DNA of 64,000 nt from JBKBUF01 sp046290815 (GCA_046290815.1 JBKBUF010000006.1:1-64000), one strand, 5' to 3'; numbered from the stretch's first letter, positions 26,989-36,151 are shown. Numbers and translations are program-made. Notes: generated by a model from the sequence alone, not told the origin.

Positions 26989-27888
26989 ATGAAAAGACCG
27001 GAATATCTTAAGAAAGGAGATTCAGTTGCGGTAGTTGCAACAGCAAAATCTTTTAGCAGGGAACAATTAAAAGAGGGAATTCAAATTTTGGAATCCTGGG
27101 GTTTGAATATTGTCAAAGGGTCTTCAATTTATAACATCCACCATCAGTTTGCCGGAACCGATGAAGAGAGGATTTATGATTTACAGGAAATGTTGGATCG
27201 AAAAGATGTAAAGGCGATATTCTGTGCAAGAGGAGGGTATGGGACAGCAAGGGTAATTGATCAATTAAATTTTTCAAAATTTAAAAAATTTCCTAAATGG
27301 GTGGTAGGTTTTAGTGATGTAACCGTTTTGTTAAATAAAATAGAAGCTATCGGCGTAGAATCTGTGCATGGGCCTATGGTATTAACTTTAGGGAAGTATA
27401 ACGATCCAGATTCAAATGAGAGTTTGAAAAAAATACTTTTTGGAAAGAAAGTAAATTATAACACAGATCCACACTTTTTAAATATTTACGGTAAAGCAGA
27501 AGGCAAACTAACTGGAGGCAATCTATCGATAATATGCAGTCAGATTGGTACAGCCTCAGAGCTAGACACAAGAAATAAAATTCTCTTTATAGAAGAGGTA
27601 GATGAATATCTGTATCGATTTGACAGATTAATGGTGCAATTAAAAAGGTCAGGGAAGCTAAAATCTCTAAAGGGGTTGATAGTAGGACAGCTTTCTGACA
27701 TGAAAGACAATGAGCCATCCTTTGGTAGTACACCCAATGAAATTATTGTTGACCATGTAAAAGAGTATAAATATCCGGTAATCTTCGGTTTCAGGGCAGG
27801 CCATGAAGCAGTAAACTTAAGTTTAGCTTTCGGTAGAACAACTTCAATGAATGTGTCAGGGAAATCTGTTAAGATTATCCAATCGTAA
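26989..27888 (+). CDS. LD-carboxypeptidase (S66 family)
   Basis: A cytoplasmic serine peptidase of the LdcA type, which removes the terminal D-Ala from recycled muropeptide tetrapeptides. The fold markers are LKKGDSVAVVATA at the N-terminus, FCARGGYGTARVID, the nucleophile region GFSDVTVLLN, and GGNLSIICSQIGT; the EEVDEYLYRFDRL block supplies the Glu, and FRAGHEAVNL the His. The 299-residue length is normal. It ends 2 bp from the convergent glutaminyl cyclase gene. Confidence 0.92.
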   Translation: MKRPEYLKKGDSVAVVATAKSFSREQLKEGIQILESWGLNIVKGSSIYNIHHQFAGTDEERIYDLQEMLDRKDVKAIFCARGGYGTARVIDQLNFSKFKKFPKWVVGFSDVTVLLNKIEAIGVESVHGPMVLTLGKYNDPDSNESLKKILFGKKVNYNTDPHFLNIYGKAEGKLTGGNLSIICSQIGTASELDTRNKILFIEEVDEYLYRFDRLMVQLKRSGKLKSLKGLIVGQLSDMKDNEPSFGSTPNEIIVDHVKEYKYPVIFGFRAGHEAVNLSLAFGRTTSMNVSGKSVKIIQS

Positions 27889-27890
27889 AT

Positions 27891-28874
27891 TTATTCGTTG
27901 TATAACACATAAAGCAAAGTATGACCCACTGCATTTAATGTAGATCTGTCTATAATATCCATATTGTCGTTATGTGTATGCCAGTATTTCCCGAAATAAT
28001 TCCCATGGCTTCCATCATATTCAATTATGTCAATCATAGGAATTTTAGCAATAGTATTTACGTAGGCATGGTCATCTGTAATTGGACTGGTTTGTTGGTA
28101 TATGAAATGAGAACCATACCCTAGCCTATTTCCTGCGTCCCAAACTTTTTTAACAACACTAGGAGCGTATTGCATAGAAGTGCCTTCCATTGCAAATTTG
28201 GCATCTTTTGCTCCAACCATGTCCAATAAGATTCCAAAGTAAGCAGAATAATTACCTTTGTTTTTTGCCCAATATTGCGAACCCAGGCACCAAGTGTCGG
28301 GATTATATGGTCCATCATGGAACTCAGGTTGCCCGTAATCTTCACCATCAAATAAAATTATATCTATTCCAACTGTTGGAGATGTGTTGCTTCCAATTAC
28401 TCTGGCAATTTCAAGGAGAACTCCAACTCCGCTTCCCCCATCATTAGCGCCCAGGATAGGTTTTTTTGTATCAATTTTATCCTGGTCAGCATAGGGGCGG
28501 GTGTCCCAATGTGCAGCAAGCAATATCCTTTTTTTTGCATTTGGATAAAACGAAGCTTTGATATTCCTTAAATCAAGCATTGTTCCATTATATGCTTTGG
28601 CCTGAAAAGCTTGTACTTCTGTTGTTGCACCAAATCTTTCAAGTTGTTTTATCAGGTAATCTCCACATTTACGATGTTGAGGTGTATTCGGGACTCTGGG
28701 ACCGAAGTTTACCTGTTCTGCAACGAATTTATATGCAGAATCAGCGTTAAAATCAGGCGGTGCGATTATATTTCTGGTTACACCAGTAGTGTTTTTCGAC
28801 TTTTCTTCCTTACAACTTACAGCTGTTATAAATAAAAAAAGGATAATAAAAACATAATTGCAATTATTCTTCAT
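27891..28874 (-). CDS. Glutaminyl-peptide cyclotransferase-like M28 lipoprotein
   Basis: A 327-residue lipoprotein (lipobox TAVSC, Cys21) of the M28 zinc fold. It looks like a type II glutaminyl cyclase, which turns N-terminal Gln into pyroglutamate, more than an aminopeptidase. Likely zinc ligands are Asp145 (GANDGGSGV), Glu178 (FDGEDYG) and His299 (YWHTHNDN). The blocks LLDMVGAKDAKF and TDDHAYV resemble the animal enzyme. The nine signal-peptidase-I substrates I identify in this window all have Gln at +1, giving it plausible substrates. It starts 11 bp inside the end of cysS. An aminopeptidase activity cannot be excluded from sequence. Confidence 0.82.
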   Translation of the reverse strand: MKNNCNYVFIILFLFITAVSCKEEKSKNTTGVTRNIIAPPDFNADSAYKFVAEQVNFGPRVPNTPQHRKCGDYLIKQLERFGATTEVQAFQAKAYNGTMLDLRNIKASFYPNAKKRILLAAHWDTRPYADQDKIDTKKPILGANDGGSGVGVLLEIARVIGSNTSPTVGIDIILFDGEDYGQPEFHDGPYNPDTWCLGSQYWAKNKGNYSAYFGILLDMVGAKDAKFAMEGTSMQYAPSVVKKVWDAGNRLGYGSHFIYQQTSPITDDHAYVNTIAKIPMIDIIEYDGSHGNYFGKYWHTHNDNMDIIDRSTLNAVGHTLLYVLYNE

Positions 28875-30345
28875 ATGCCCAGTCAATACGATTTTTCATA
28901 TCTTTTATTAATAAACCTTCTTTTTTAAAATATGCTCTTATTAAATCCACTTTATCATATTCTTTAGCTGCTTTAGCCTGAGAATAGAGGGTTAAAAGAG
29001 CCTGAATTAAATTTTCTGGTTCAGAAGGTTTCTCTTCTTTAAGGCCCAGCACATCTTCCACAAGTGAAATAAAAGTGGTTTTCATTTGGTTGAACACTTC
29101 AGGATCAAGAGCGCCGACATTAATACTTCCTGTATGAAAGGAATTTATTTTTTTCAAAAGGTTAAACAATGATGCTATGGTAACAGCAGTATTAAAATCA
29201 TCGTTCATTCCTTCAAGAGTTTGATTGAGTAAATCCTTAATCTCTTTGTTCAGTTTAGAATCTGAAATCTCTGCTTGTGAGTACTCAAGATTTTTAATGA
29301 TTTTTAACCCGTTAGCAAGCTTTTTATAACCTTTGTGGGCTGCAGAAAGACCTTCATTGGAAAAGTCTAGAGTGCTTCTGTAATGAGCCTGAAGAATAAA
29401 AAATCGCACGGTCATGGGAGAATATACTTTTTCAAGTAAAGGATGATCTCCATTGAAAATTTGCTCCATGGTAATAAAATTACCTAACGATTTCCCCATC
29501 TTCTGACCATTAATGGTAATCATGTTATTGTGAAGCCAATATTTGGCTGGTTCAGTTTTGTTGCTTGATTTAGCTTGTGCAATTTCACATTCATGATGAG
29601 GGAAAAGTAGATCCATTCCCCCTCCATGAATATCAAATTGCCTGCCCAGGTATTTTGTACTCATTGCCGAACATTCAAGGTGCCACCCAGGAAATCCATC
29701 TCCCCAGGGAGAGGGCCATCTCATAATATGATCGGGAGAGGCTTTCTTCCATAATGCAAAATCAAGAGAATTTTTTTTTCCTTCGCCATCCAGCTCTCTG
29801 GTTCCGGAAACAAGATCCTCAATTATTCTTCCGGAAAGTTTACCATAATTATGTTCTTCAGAATATTTTTTTACGTCAAAATAAACTGATCCATTTGAAA
29901 CATAAGCATACCCGGATTTTATAATTTCTTCTGTCATGGAAATCTGCTCTGTTATATGTCCGGAAGCACGCGGTTCAATACTTGGAGTCTTAACATTTAG
30001 CTTTTCCATCACCTTATGGTATGATTCAGTATAATGCTGCACCACCTCCATCGGTTCCAGCTTTTCAAGTTTTGCTTTCTTGCCGATTTTATCTTCTCCT
30101 TCATCAGAGTCATTTTCCAAATGTCCTACATCTGTAATGTTTCTGACATATCTTACTTTGTATCCCAAATATTGTAAGTATCGAAAAACAATATCAAATG
30201 TAATGGCTCCTCTCGCATGCCCTAGATGTGCATCTCCGTATACGGTGGGACCGCAAACATACATTCCCACGTAGGGAGGATTTAATGGTAAAAATGTTTC
30301 CTTTTGTCTTGTATATGTATTATATACTTTAAGTTCCTGATTCAT
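28864..30345 (-). CDS. cysS: Cysteinyl-tRNA synthetase
   Basis: Charges tRNA-Cys. A class I synthetase with zinc-binding Cys31 next to the HIGH motif (CGPTVYGDAHLGH, residues 31-43), further zinc-site blocks GWHLECSAM and HHECEIAQ, and the KMSKS-type loop KMGKSLGNF. The 493 residues include the C-terminal anticodon-binding part. The QC-like lipoprotein gene overlaps its 3' end, which suggests co-transcription. Confidence 0.97.
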   Translation of the reverse strand: MNQELKVYNTYTRQKETFLPLNPPYVGMYVCGPTVYGDAHLGHARGAITFDIVFRYLQYLGYKVRYVRNITDVGHLENDSDEGEDKIGKKAKLEKLEPMEVVQHYTESYHKVMEKLNVKTPSIEPRASGHITEQISMTEEIIKSGYAYVSNGSVYFDVKKYSEEHNYGKLSGRIIEDLVSGTRELDGEGKKNSLDFALWKKASPDHIMRWPSPWGDGFPGWHLECSAMSTKYLGRQFDIHGGGMDLLFPHHECEIAQAKSSNKTEPAKYWLHNNMITINGQKMGKSLGNFITMEQIFNGDHPLLEKVYSPMTVRFFILQAHYRSTLDFSNEGLSAAHKGYKKLANGLKIIKNLEYSQAEISDSKLNKEIKDLLNQTLEGMNDDFNTAVTIASLFNLLKKINSFHTGSINVGALDPEVFNQMKTTFISLVEDVLGLKEEKPSEPENLIQALLTLYSQAKAAKEYDKVDLIRAYFKKEGLLIKDMKNRIDWAYEE

Positions 30346-30373
30346 GTTGCTAATTTAGCAAATACCTTCAATA

Positions 30374-31432
30374 TTATTTCAGTTTAAATTTTGCAGAAAT
30401 AGGATAATGGTCCGAATATTTCACATGTTCATACACTTCAAATTCGCTAATGGAAAAATTTTTGTCTAAGAATATATTATCGATTCGAAGCATTAGAGGA
30501 CCATCAGCATAGGTAAATCCTATTCCATTTCCGCATTGTTCAAATGCATTCTGTAGTGTCATGTCAAGCTTTTTATAAATATAAGAATAAGGAAGGTCAT
30601 TTAAGTCTCCGGCAATTATCGTCGGATAAGGGGAGTTTTTCATATGACTTATTAATTTTGAAACCTGCCGGACGCGCATTTCGCTTCCATACTTATATTT
30701 AATAGCGGCATCTTTAACTTTTTCTATAAAACCTTTTTCTATAAAACCTTCTTTAAGTTCCCCTGGGTCGATGGCCATGGATTGAAGATGCATATTATAT
30801 ACACGAATAGTCTTTTCAGGAAATATAATGTCTGAAAACAAAATCTGATTATTAGTATTTCCCTTAAGTTGTAGGTATCCATTATTTTTAATAGGAAATT
30901 TACTAAAGATCACCATTCCAAAGGCCTGATTATTTGTTGAAAGAAATGGCTCAAAATGATAATAAGGATAATATTGGTGTAACGATTTAATTGTTAAAAA
31001 AGGGAATGTATTTGAATTATAGAATTCCTGTATGCAAATGACATCTGAATTGTTTCGTATAATCCAGTCAATCATCCCTTTAGAGGATTCATAATTTGCA
31101 TCCTTAAGATGGTCATAAACATTAAATACCCTTACGTTATAGCTTGTAATCGAATAAGAATTTTCAGTATCGATAGATCGAGGAGTGAAAGTAAATGTTT
31201 TTGATAATGGTTTAATACTGATTGCCAAAAACAAGATGGTGTACCATAACCTGATTTTGCTGATCTTCAAAATCAAGAAAGCAATTAATAACACATTAAT
31301 TGACAGTATGATAGGGCTTAGTAATGGGAAATAAACGACTAAAGGAAAGTCTAATGGGTTTTGGTCCGAGAAAAGTAATATAATGCCATTAAGGATCAAT
31401 AAAGACAGCAATAACAAATGCAATTTTCCCAA
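30374..31432 (-). CDS. Membrane-anchored endonuclease/exonuclease/phosphatase family protein
   Basis: A 352-residue protein with two or three N-terminal membrane helices (about 1-75) and an EEP (DNase I-like) domain from about 90. Catalytic blocks are SYNVRVFN, CIQEFYN (Glu), the IAGDLNDLP segment and the closing SDHYPISAKF. EEP enzymes cut DNA or phosphodiester/phosphoinositide substrates; this architecture is common in Bacteroidetes and its substrate is unknown. No ATG lies near the start: the first codon is taken as TTG at 31432, with a stop in frame shortly upstream, so the true start is uncertain. A GFIEK pair comes from a 15-bp tandem repeat. Confidence 0.82.
   Translation of the reverse strand: MGKLHLLLLSLLILNGIILLFSDQNPLDFPLVVYFPLLSPIILSINVLLIAFLILKISKIRLWYTILFLAISIKPLSKTFTFTPRSIDTENSYSITSYNVRVFNVYDHLKDANYESSKGMIDWIIRNNSDVICIQEFYNSNTFPFLTIKSLHQYYPYYHFEPFLSTNNQAFGMVIFSKFPIKNNGYLQLKGNTNNQILFSDIIFPEKTIRVYNMHLQSMAIDPGELKEGFIEKGFIEKVKDAAIKYKYGSEMRVRQVSKLISHMKNSPYPTIIAGDLNDLPYSYIYKKLDMTLQNAFEQCGNGIGFTYADGPLMLRIDNIFLDKNFSISEFEVYEHVKYSDHYPISAKFKLK
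30719..30748. repeat. 15-bp perfect tandem duplication inside the EEP gene
   Basis: The unit TTTTTCTATAAAACC occurs twice end to end. On the coding (minus) strand this yields GFIEKGFIEK. It is in frame and looks like a replication-slippage product. Confidence 0.85.
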
Positions 31433-31482
31433 ATCTATGTCTGTTTTAACTTAACCTATGTGTACTTAAATACTATAATAAT

Positions 31483-31513
31483 TTTGGAAAAATAGGAATT
31501 TTATTTACATTTG
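31483..31513 (+). promoter_or_regulatory. Bacteroidetes-type promoter of rimP-nusA-infB
   Basis: TTTG at 31483-31486, a 19-nt spacer and TACATTTG at 31506-31513 match the Bacteroidetes consensus exactly. Transcription would start around 31518-31521, giving a leader of about 65 nt before rimP. Confidence 0.8.
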
Positions 31514-31530
31514 CGGTGTATTAAATAGAA

Positions 31531-31581
31531 ATGCTTGAAAAAGAGGGGACATTGTCCCCTCTTTTATTTCTAAAAACTTAG
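31531..31581 (+). other. Possible 16-codon leader ORF before rimP
   Basis: An ATG opens MLEKEGTLSPLLFLKT and stops at TAG, 3 nt before the rimP GTG. It lies wholly over the leader hairpin, so its sequence may be a by-product of that palindrome. Five of 16 residues are Leu. Translation would alter hairpin folding, but nothing else shows that it is translated. Confidence 0.25.
31539..31569 (+). terminator. Attenuator-like terminator in the rimP leader
   Basis: A perfect 12-bp stem (AAAAGAGGGGAC with GTCCCCTCTTTT) closes a 3-nt loop and is followed by ATTT. It lies downstream of the rimP promoter and upstream of the rimP start, with no gene ending just before it, so it most likely controls read-through into rimP-nusA-infB. 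Confidence 0.75.
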
Positions 31582-31584
31582 GTT

Positions 31585-32052
31585 GTGAAAGAAATAGTTA
31601 CTCAGATTGTTAATGAAGCCATTAATAACGATAAATTGTTTTTAGTGGATGTTCAGGTTTCAGGCACCGCCGGAAATAAAAAAATCCGAGTTATAGTTGA
31701 TGGGGATGAGGGGGTTGGAATTGATGATTGCTCATTGATAAGCAGGCGAATGGATAAAATTATAGAGGAAAAGAATTTGTTTGATTTTTCTTTTACTCTT
31801 GAGGTTTCATCCCCGGGGGTTGATCAACCTCTTATATTGAATCGTCAATTCAAAAAAAATATAGGGAGACGTATTATTGTAATGGATTTAGAAGGGAAGG
31901 AATACATAGGAAAACTTGAAAAAGTGACTGATACATCCCTTACAATGAAATCAGAAGTAAAACAGAAGAATAAGAAGAATATAGAATATAAGGAATTGGA
32001 AATTCCTTTTGAAAGAATAAAAAAGTCTAACGTATTAGTTTCATTTAAATAA
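31585..32052 (+). CDS. rimP: Ribosome maturation factor RimP
   Basis: RimP assists 30S subunit maturation. The 155-residue protein shows the family blocks VDVQVSGTAGNKKIRVIVDG, DDCSLISRRMD and LEVSSPGVDQPL, followed by the C-terminal SH3-like domain (GRRIIVMDLEGKEYIGKL). It starts with GTG. It is the first gene of the conserved rimP-nusA-infB operon and follows an attenuator-like leader. Confidence 0.95.
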   Translation: MKEIVTQIVNEAINNDKLFLVDVQVSGTAGNKKIRVIVDGDEGVGIDDCSLISRRMDKIIEEKNLFDFSFTLEVSSPGVDQPLILNRQFKKNIGRRIIVMDLEGKEYIGKLEKVTDTSLTMKSEVKQKNKKNIEYKELEIPFERIKKSNVLVSFK

Positions 32053-32056
32053 GAAA

Positions 32057-33310
32057 ATGGAGACTTCAACTTTAATTGAATCCTTTGCAGAATTTGCAAA
32101 ATTTAAAAACATTGATCGTCCAACAATGATCCGTATTCTGGAAGATGTTTTCAGGACTATGATCAGAAAAAAGTTTGTGACAGATGAGAATTTTGATGTT
32201 ATCATAAATGTGGATAAGGGAGACCTTGAAATATGGAGGATCCGAACCATTGTGGATGACGAGTTTGCAGAGGATAGCTTTGATTTTGATGAGAATAAAC
32301 ATATTTCGCTTACAGATGCAAAAAAAATCGAAGAAGATTTTGAAGTCGGAGAAGAAGTTGCTGAAGAGGTAAAACTTGAAGATTTTGGGCGTAGATTGGT
32401 AATGACAGCACGCCAAACCTTAATACAAAAAGTTAAGGATCTTGAGAAAGATATCTTGTTTCAAAAGTATAAAGAACTGGTGGGAGAAATCATTGCTGGC
32501 GAAGTATATCAGATTCTTAATAAGGAAATACTATGTCTGGATGCCGAAGGGAATGAACTTATTCTTCCGAGGGGCGAGCAAATTCCTAAAGACCGATTCA
32601 GGAAAGGTGATACTGTAAGAGCTATAGTTCATAGAGTGGAAATGCATAATGGCAATCCGAAAATTATCCTTTCAAGGACCTCACCGGCCTTTTTGGAAAG
32701 GTTATTTGAAAGTGAAGTGCCGGAAGTATATGATGGTTTGATCTCTATTAAGAAGGTTGTAAGAGAACCTGGTGAGAGAGCCAAAGTAGCGGTAGAAAGT
32801 TACGACGACAGAATAGATCCTGTAGGAGCATGTGTTGGTATGAAAGGCTCAAGGATTCATAGCATCGTACGTGAACTTGAGAATGAGAATATTGACGTAA
32901 TTAACTTTACAGATAATCTTGAACTTTATATTGCAAGAGCTTTAAGTCCTGCAAAAATTAGTAGTATTAAAATCGATTCAGAAGAGGGAAGAGTTTCCGT
33001 GTTTTTAAAGCCAGACCAGGTTTCGCTTGCCATTGGAAAAGGTGGACAAAACATTAAGCTTGCAAGTAAATTGGTTGGAATGGAAATAGACGTATTTAGA
33101 GAACTTTCTGATCAGGAGGAAGAAGATGTTGATTTATCAGAGTTTAAAGATGAAATTGAAGAGTGGATTATTGAAGAGTTAAAACGAGTTGGTCTTGATA
33201 CGGCCAAGAGTGTGTTAGCAGTAAGCAAAGAAGACCTGGTTAGAAGAACAGAACTTGAGGAAGAGACCGTTGAGGACGTATTGAGTATTCTAAAACAGGA
33301 GTTTGAATAA
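32057..33310 (+). CDS. nusA: Transcription elongation/termination factor NusA
   Basis: A 417-residue NusA. Domains in order: an N-terminal RNA-polymerase-binding domain (1-130), S1 (about 135-205, GEIIAGEVYQILNKEILCLD), two KH domains (VGACVGMKGSRIHSIVREL and VSLAIGKGGQNIKLASKLVG), and a short C-terminal helical domain (KSVLAVSKEDLVRRTELEEE). It lacks the duplicated C-terminal repeats of E. coli NusA, as usual outside Proteobacteria. NusA modulates pausing and intrinsic termination, so it is a candidate to act on the hairpin in its own operon leader. Confidence 0.96.
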   Translation: METSTLIESFAEFAKFKNIDRPTMIRILEDVFRTMIRKKFVTDENFDVIINVDKGDLEIWRIRTIVDDEFAEDSFDFDENKHISLTDAKKIEEDFEVGEEVAEEVKLEDFGRRLVMTARQTLIQKVKDLEKDILFQKYKELVGEIIAGEVYQILNKEILCLDAEGNELILPRGEQIPKDRFRKGDTVRAIVHRVEMHNGNPKIILSRTSPAFLERLFESEVPEVYDGLISIKKVVREPGERAKVAVESYDDRIDPVGACVGMKGSRIHSIVRELENENIDVINFTDNLELYIARALSPAKISSIKIDSEEGRVSVFLKPDQVSLAIGKGGQNIKLASKLVGMEIDVFRELSDQEEEDVDLSEFKDEIEEWIIEELKRVGLDTAKSVLAVSKEDLVRRTELEEETVEDVLSILKQEFE

Positions 33311-33376
33311 AACAGTAATAATAATATTAACTTGTCTTTAACAAAGGCATAACATTAAATTTTTAAAGATAGATTA

Positions 33377-36148
33377 ATGACAGAAGAAAAAATGATGAGA
33401 CTTAGCCAGGTGGCAAGAAAGCTTAATGTAGGTTTATCTACAATTACAGAGCATCTTGCAGCTAAAGGCTTTGAAATCGAAAATAATCCTAATTCAAAAA
33501 TTTCTATTCAGCAGTTCAACCTTTTGATGAAGGAGTTCGAATCTTCTGCTCTGGAGAAAAAGGAAGCATCTGGTCTCACCATTGGAAAAAAACATACTGA
33601 TAATATTGTCATTGACTCTGACAAGACTGCAGAAAAGAAAACTAAAGAAGAAGAAGAGGAGATCTTTATTAAGACAGTAGCTCCTACGCCTGAAAAGCAA
33701 AAGAATGCTCCGGCAGTAGAACCTACACCTGCTGAGGCAGTATCCAATGAAAAATCAGAAGAAGCAGATTTGTCGAAGGTCAAGTTGCAGGGAATAAAAG
33801 TTGTCGGCAAAATAGATCTCGAAGAAAAGAAGAAATCAAAGAAGAAAGAAGAAGTAAAAGAGAGTAAAAAGGCTGCCGAAAAACCTGTTGAAGAAAAAGT
33901 TCAACAAGCTGTTGAACCGGTAGCGGAAATACCTAAAGAGGAAGTTGCTCGACCGGAGATTACTGAGCCTGTAGTTGCTGAATTAATCCCGGAAGAAGAA
34001 CTGATTAAGGCAAAAGCAGAAACTTTGAAAGGCCTTACAGTGATGGGGAAAATTGAACTTCCTGTTGATAAGAGTAAGAAAAAAGAGAATAAACCTGTAG
34101 CTTCCTCGGATGCAGATAAAAAAGAGAAGAAAAATAAAAGAAAGAGGAAAAGGCTTAGAATTGGTGGGCCAGTGGCAGGTGCTCCTGAAACGGATAAGGC
34201 TAAAGCTAAAGGACCCAAAGGAAAGCCCGTTGAGAAAGAAGAAATTTCAGATAAAGTAATTCAGGATCAGATTAAAGCTACTCTTGCTAAATTAAGTGGA
34301 AATAAAGCACCTGTAAGCCGAGCAAAATACAGGAAAGAAAAAAGGTCTGCTATGGCTGAAGCTCAAGAAGAAAAATTGCTTCAGGAACAAGAAGACTCAA
34401 AGATTCTTAAGGTGACTGAATATATTTCTGCCAATGATTTGGCCTCGTTGATGGAGGTTTCTGTAAATGATGTTATAAAGACTTGTTTAAGTCTGGGAAT
34501 GTTCGTTTCAATAAATCAAAGGCTGGATGCCGAAGCAATTACAGTTATTGCAGATGAGTTTGGTTTTACGGTTGACTTCATTTCTACAGAGGAGGAGGAA
34601 GAGGATGAGGAAGAGCTTGATGATCCTTCTTTATTGTCAGAAAGGGCTCCAATAGTTACCATCATGGGGCACGTAGACCATGGTAAGACTTCCTTGCTTG
34701 ATTATATCAGAAAATCAAAAATCGTTTCAAGAGAAGCAGGAGGAATAACCCAGCATATAGGTGCTTATGATGTAATGTCCAGTTCCGGGAAAAGAATAAC
34801 TTTTCTTGATACTCCTGGTCACGAAGCTTTTACAGCGATGAGAGCCCGAGGAGCTAAAATTACCGATATTGTTATTATTGTCGTTGCTGCAGATGATCAT
34901 GTGATGCCTCAGACCAAAGAAGCATTAAATCACGCTTTGGTTGCCGGGGTACCAATAGTAATTGCAATTAACAAAGTTGATAAACCTACAGCCAATCCTG
35001 ACAAAATTAAAGAGGAATTAGCCAAGGAGAATATACTTGTTGAAGATTGGGGAGGTAAATATCAGTGTGAATTGATTTCGGCCAAATCCGGACAAGGAAT
35101 TACCGAGCTTCTGGATAAAGTGTTGCTGGAGGCTGAAATACTTGACCTAAAAGCCAATCCTAATAAAAAAGCCGTTGGTGCCATTATCGAAGCCTCCCTG
35201 GACAAGGGTAGAGGGTATCTGGCAACAGTTCTGGTTCAATCCGGTACATTGAAAGTGGGAGATGTGGTTGTTGCCGGAGCTCATTACGGTAAAGTTAAAG
35301 CGATGACAGATCATACAGGTCTTAGACTGAAAGAAGCTGGTCCATCAAAACCTGTTCAGGTTTTGGGTCTGAATGGTGCTCCTCAAGCTGGAGATAAATT
35401 CCAGGTTATGGAATCTGAAAGAGAAGCGAGAGAGATTGCAGGTAAGCGTGAACAACTGCTAAGAGAACAAAGCATCAGAACCAAGAAACATATTACACTA
35501 GATGAAATCGGCCGAAGACTTGCAATTGGAAACTTTAAGGAACTTAACATTATTGTGAAAGGTGATGTGGATGGTTCAGTAGAAGCATTGTCAGATTCAT
35601 TATTAAAATTATCTACAGAAGAAGTTCAGGTTAGAATTATTCATAAAGCAGTAGGTGCAATTTCAGAATCTGATGTATTATTAGCTTCAGCTTCTGATGC
35701 TGTTATTGTAGGATTCCAGGTAAGACCTAGTTCAAGTGCCAGAAAGCTTGCTGAGCAGGAAGAGATTGAAATTAGGTTGTATTCTATCATCTACGACGCT
35801 ATCAATGATGTAAAAGATGCGATGGAAGGTATGCTTGAACCTAAAGTAGAGGAAGTAATAATTGGTAATATCGAAGTACGTGAAGTTTTCAAAATTTCTA
35901 AGGTAGGAACTGTAGCTGGTTGTTATGTCACTGAAGGGCATATTAAACGAAATAGCAATATCAGGTTAATTCGTGAGGGAATCGTTGTTCATACTGGCAG
36001 GATAGATGCACTGAAAAGATTTAAAGAAGATGTAGGAGAAGTTAAATCCGGATACGAATGTGGATTGAGTATTCAGGGATATAACGATATCAGACTTGGA
36101 GATACCATAGAGGCCTTTGAAGAAAAAGAAGTTAAGAGAAGTCTTTAA
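33377..36148 (+). CDS. infB: Translation initiation factor IF-2
   Basis: The GTPase that brings initiator tRNA to the 30S subunit. The 923-residue protein starts with an IF2_N-type helix-turn segment (MRLSQVARKLNVGLSTITEHL), then about 300 residues of Lys/Glu/Pro/Ala-rich low-complexity linker, a second IF2_N-like segment, and the G domain. The P-loop GHVDHGKTS begins at residue 431, with DTPGHEAFT and NKVDK following; domains II-IV complete the protein. The long charged linker is common in Bacteroidetes. A strong terminator follows. Confidence 0.97.
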   Translation: MTEEKMMRLSQVARKLNVGLSTITEHLAAKGFEIENNPNSKISIQQFNLLMKEFESSALEKKEASGLTIGKKHTDNIVIDSDKTAEKKTKEEEEEIFIKTVAPTPEKQKNAPAVEPTPAEAVSNEKSEEADLSKVKLQGIKVVGKIDLEEKKKSKKKEEVKESKKAAEKPVEEKVQQAVEPVAEIPKEEVARPEITEPVVAELIPEEELIKAKAETLKGLTVMGKIELPVDKSKKKENKPVASSDADKKEKKNKRKRKRLRIGGPVAGAPETDKAKAKGPKGKPVEKEEISDKVIQDQIKATLAKLSGNKAPVSRAKYRKEKRSAMAEAQEEKLLQEQEDSKILKVTEYISANDLASLMEVSVNDVIKTCLSLGMFVSINQRLDAEAITVIADEFGFTVDFISTEEEEEDEEELDDPSLLSERAPIVTIMGHVDHGKTSLLDYIRKSKIVSREAGGITQHIGAYDVMSSSGKRITFLDTPGHEAFTAMRARGAKITDIVIIVVAADDHVMPQTKEALNHALVAGVPIVIAINKVDKPTANPDKIKEELAKENILVEDWGGKYQCELISAKSGQGITELLDKVLLEAEILDLKANPNKKAVGAIIEASLDKGRGYLATVLVQSGTLKVGDVVVAGAHYGKVKAMTDHTGLRLKEAGPSKPVQVLGLNGAPQAGDKFQVMESEREAREIAGKREQLLREQSIRTKKHITLDEIGRRLAIGNFKELNIIVKGDVDGSVEALSDSLLKLSTEEVQVRIIHKAVGAISESDVLLASASDAVIVGFQVRPSSSARKLAEQEEIEIRLYSIIYDAINDVKDAMEGMLEPKVEEVIIGNIEVREVFKISKVGTVAGCYVTEGHIKRNSNIRLIREGIVVHTGRIDALKRFKEDVGEVKSGYECGLSIQGYNDIRLGDTIEAFEEKEVKRSL

Positions 36149-36151
36149 AAT

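Noticed and set aside
31430..31437. TAGATTTG on the minus strand as a promoter of the EEP gene
   Set aside because: It overlaps the assigned start codon and has no TTG box 19-21 nt upstream, so it is probably a chance match.
33508..34218. Minus-strand frames of about 100 codons opposite the infB linker
   Set aside because: They are Ser/Phe-rich complements of the Lys/Glu repeats, not independent genes.
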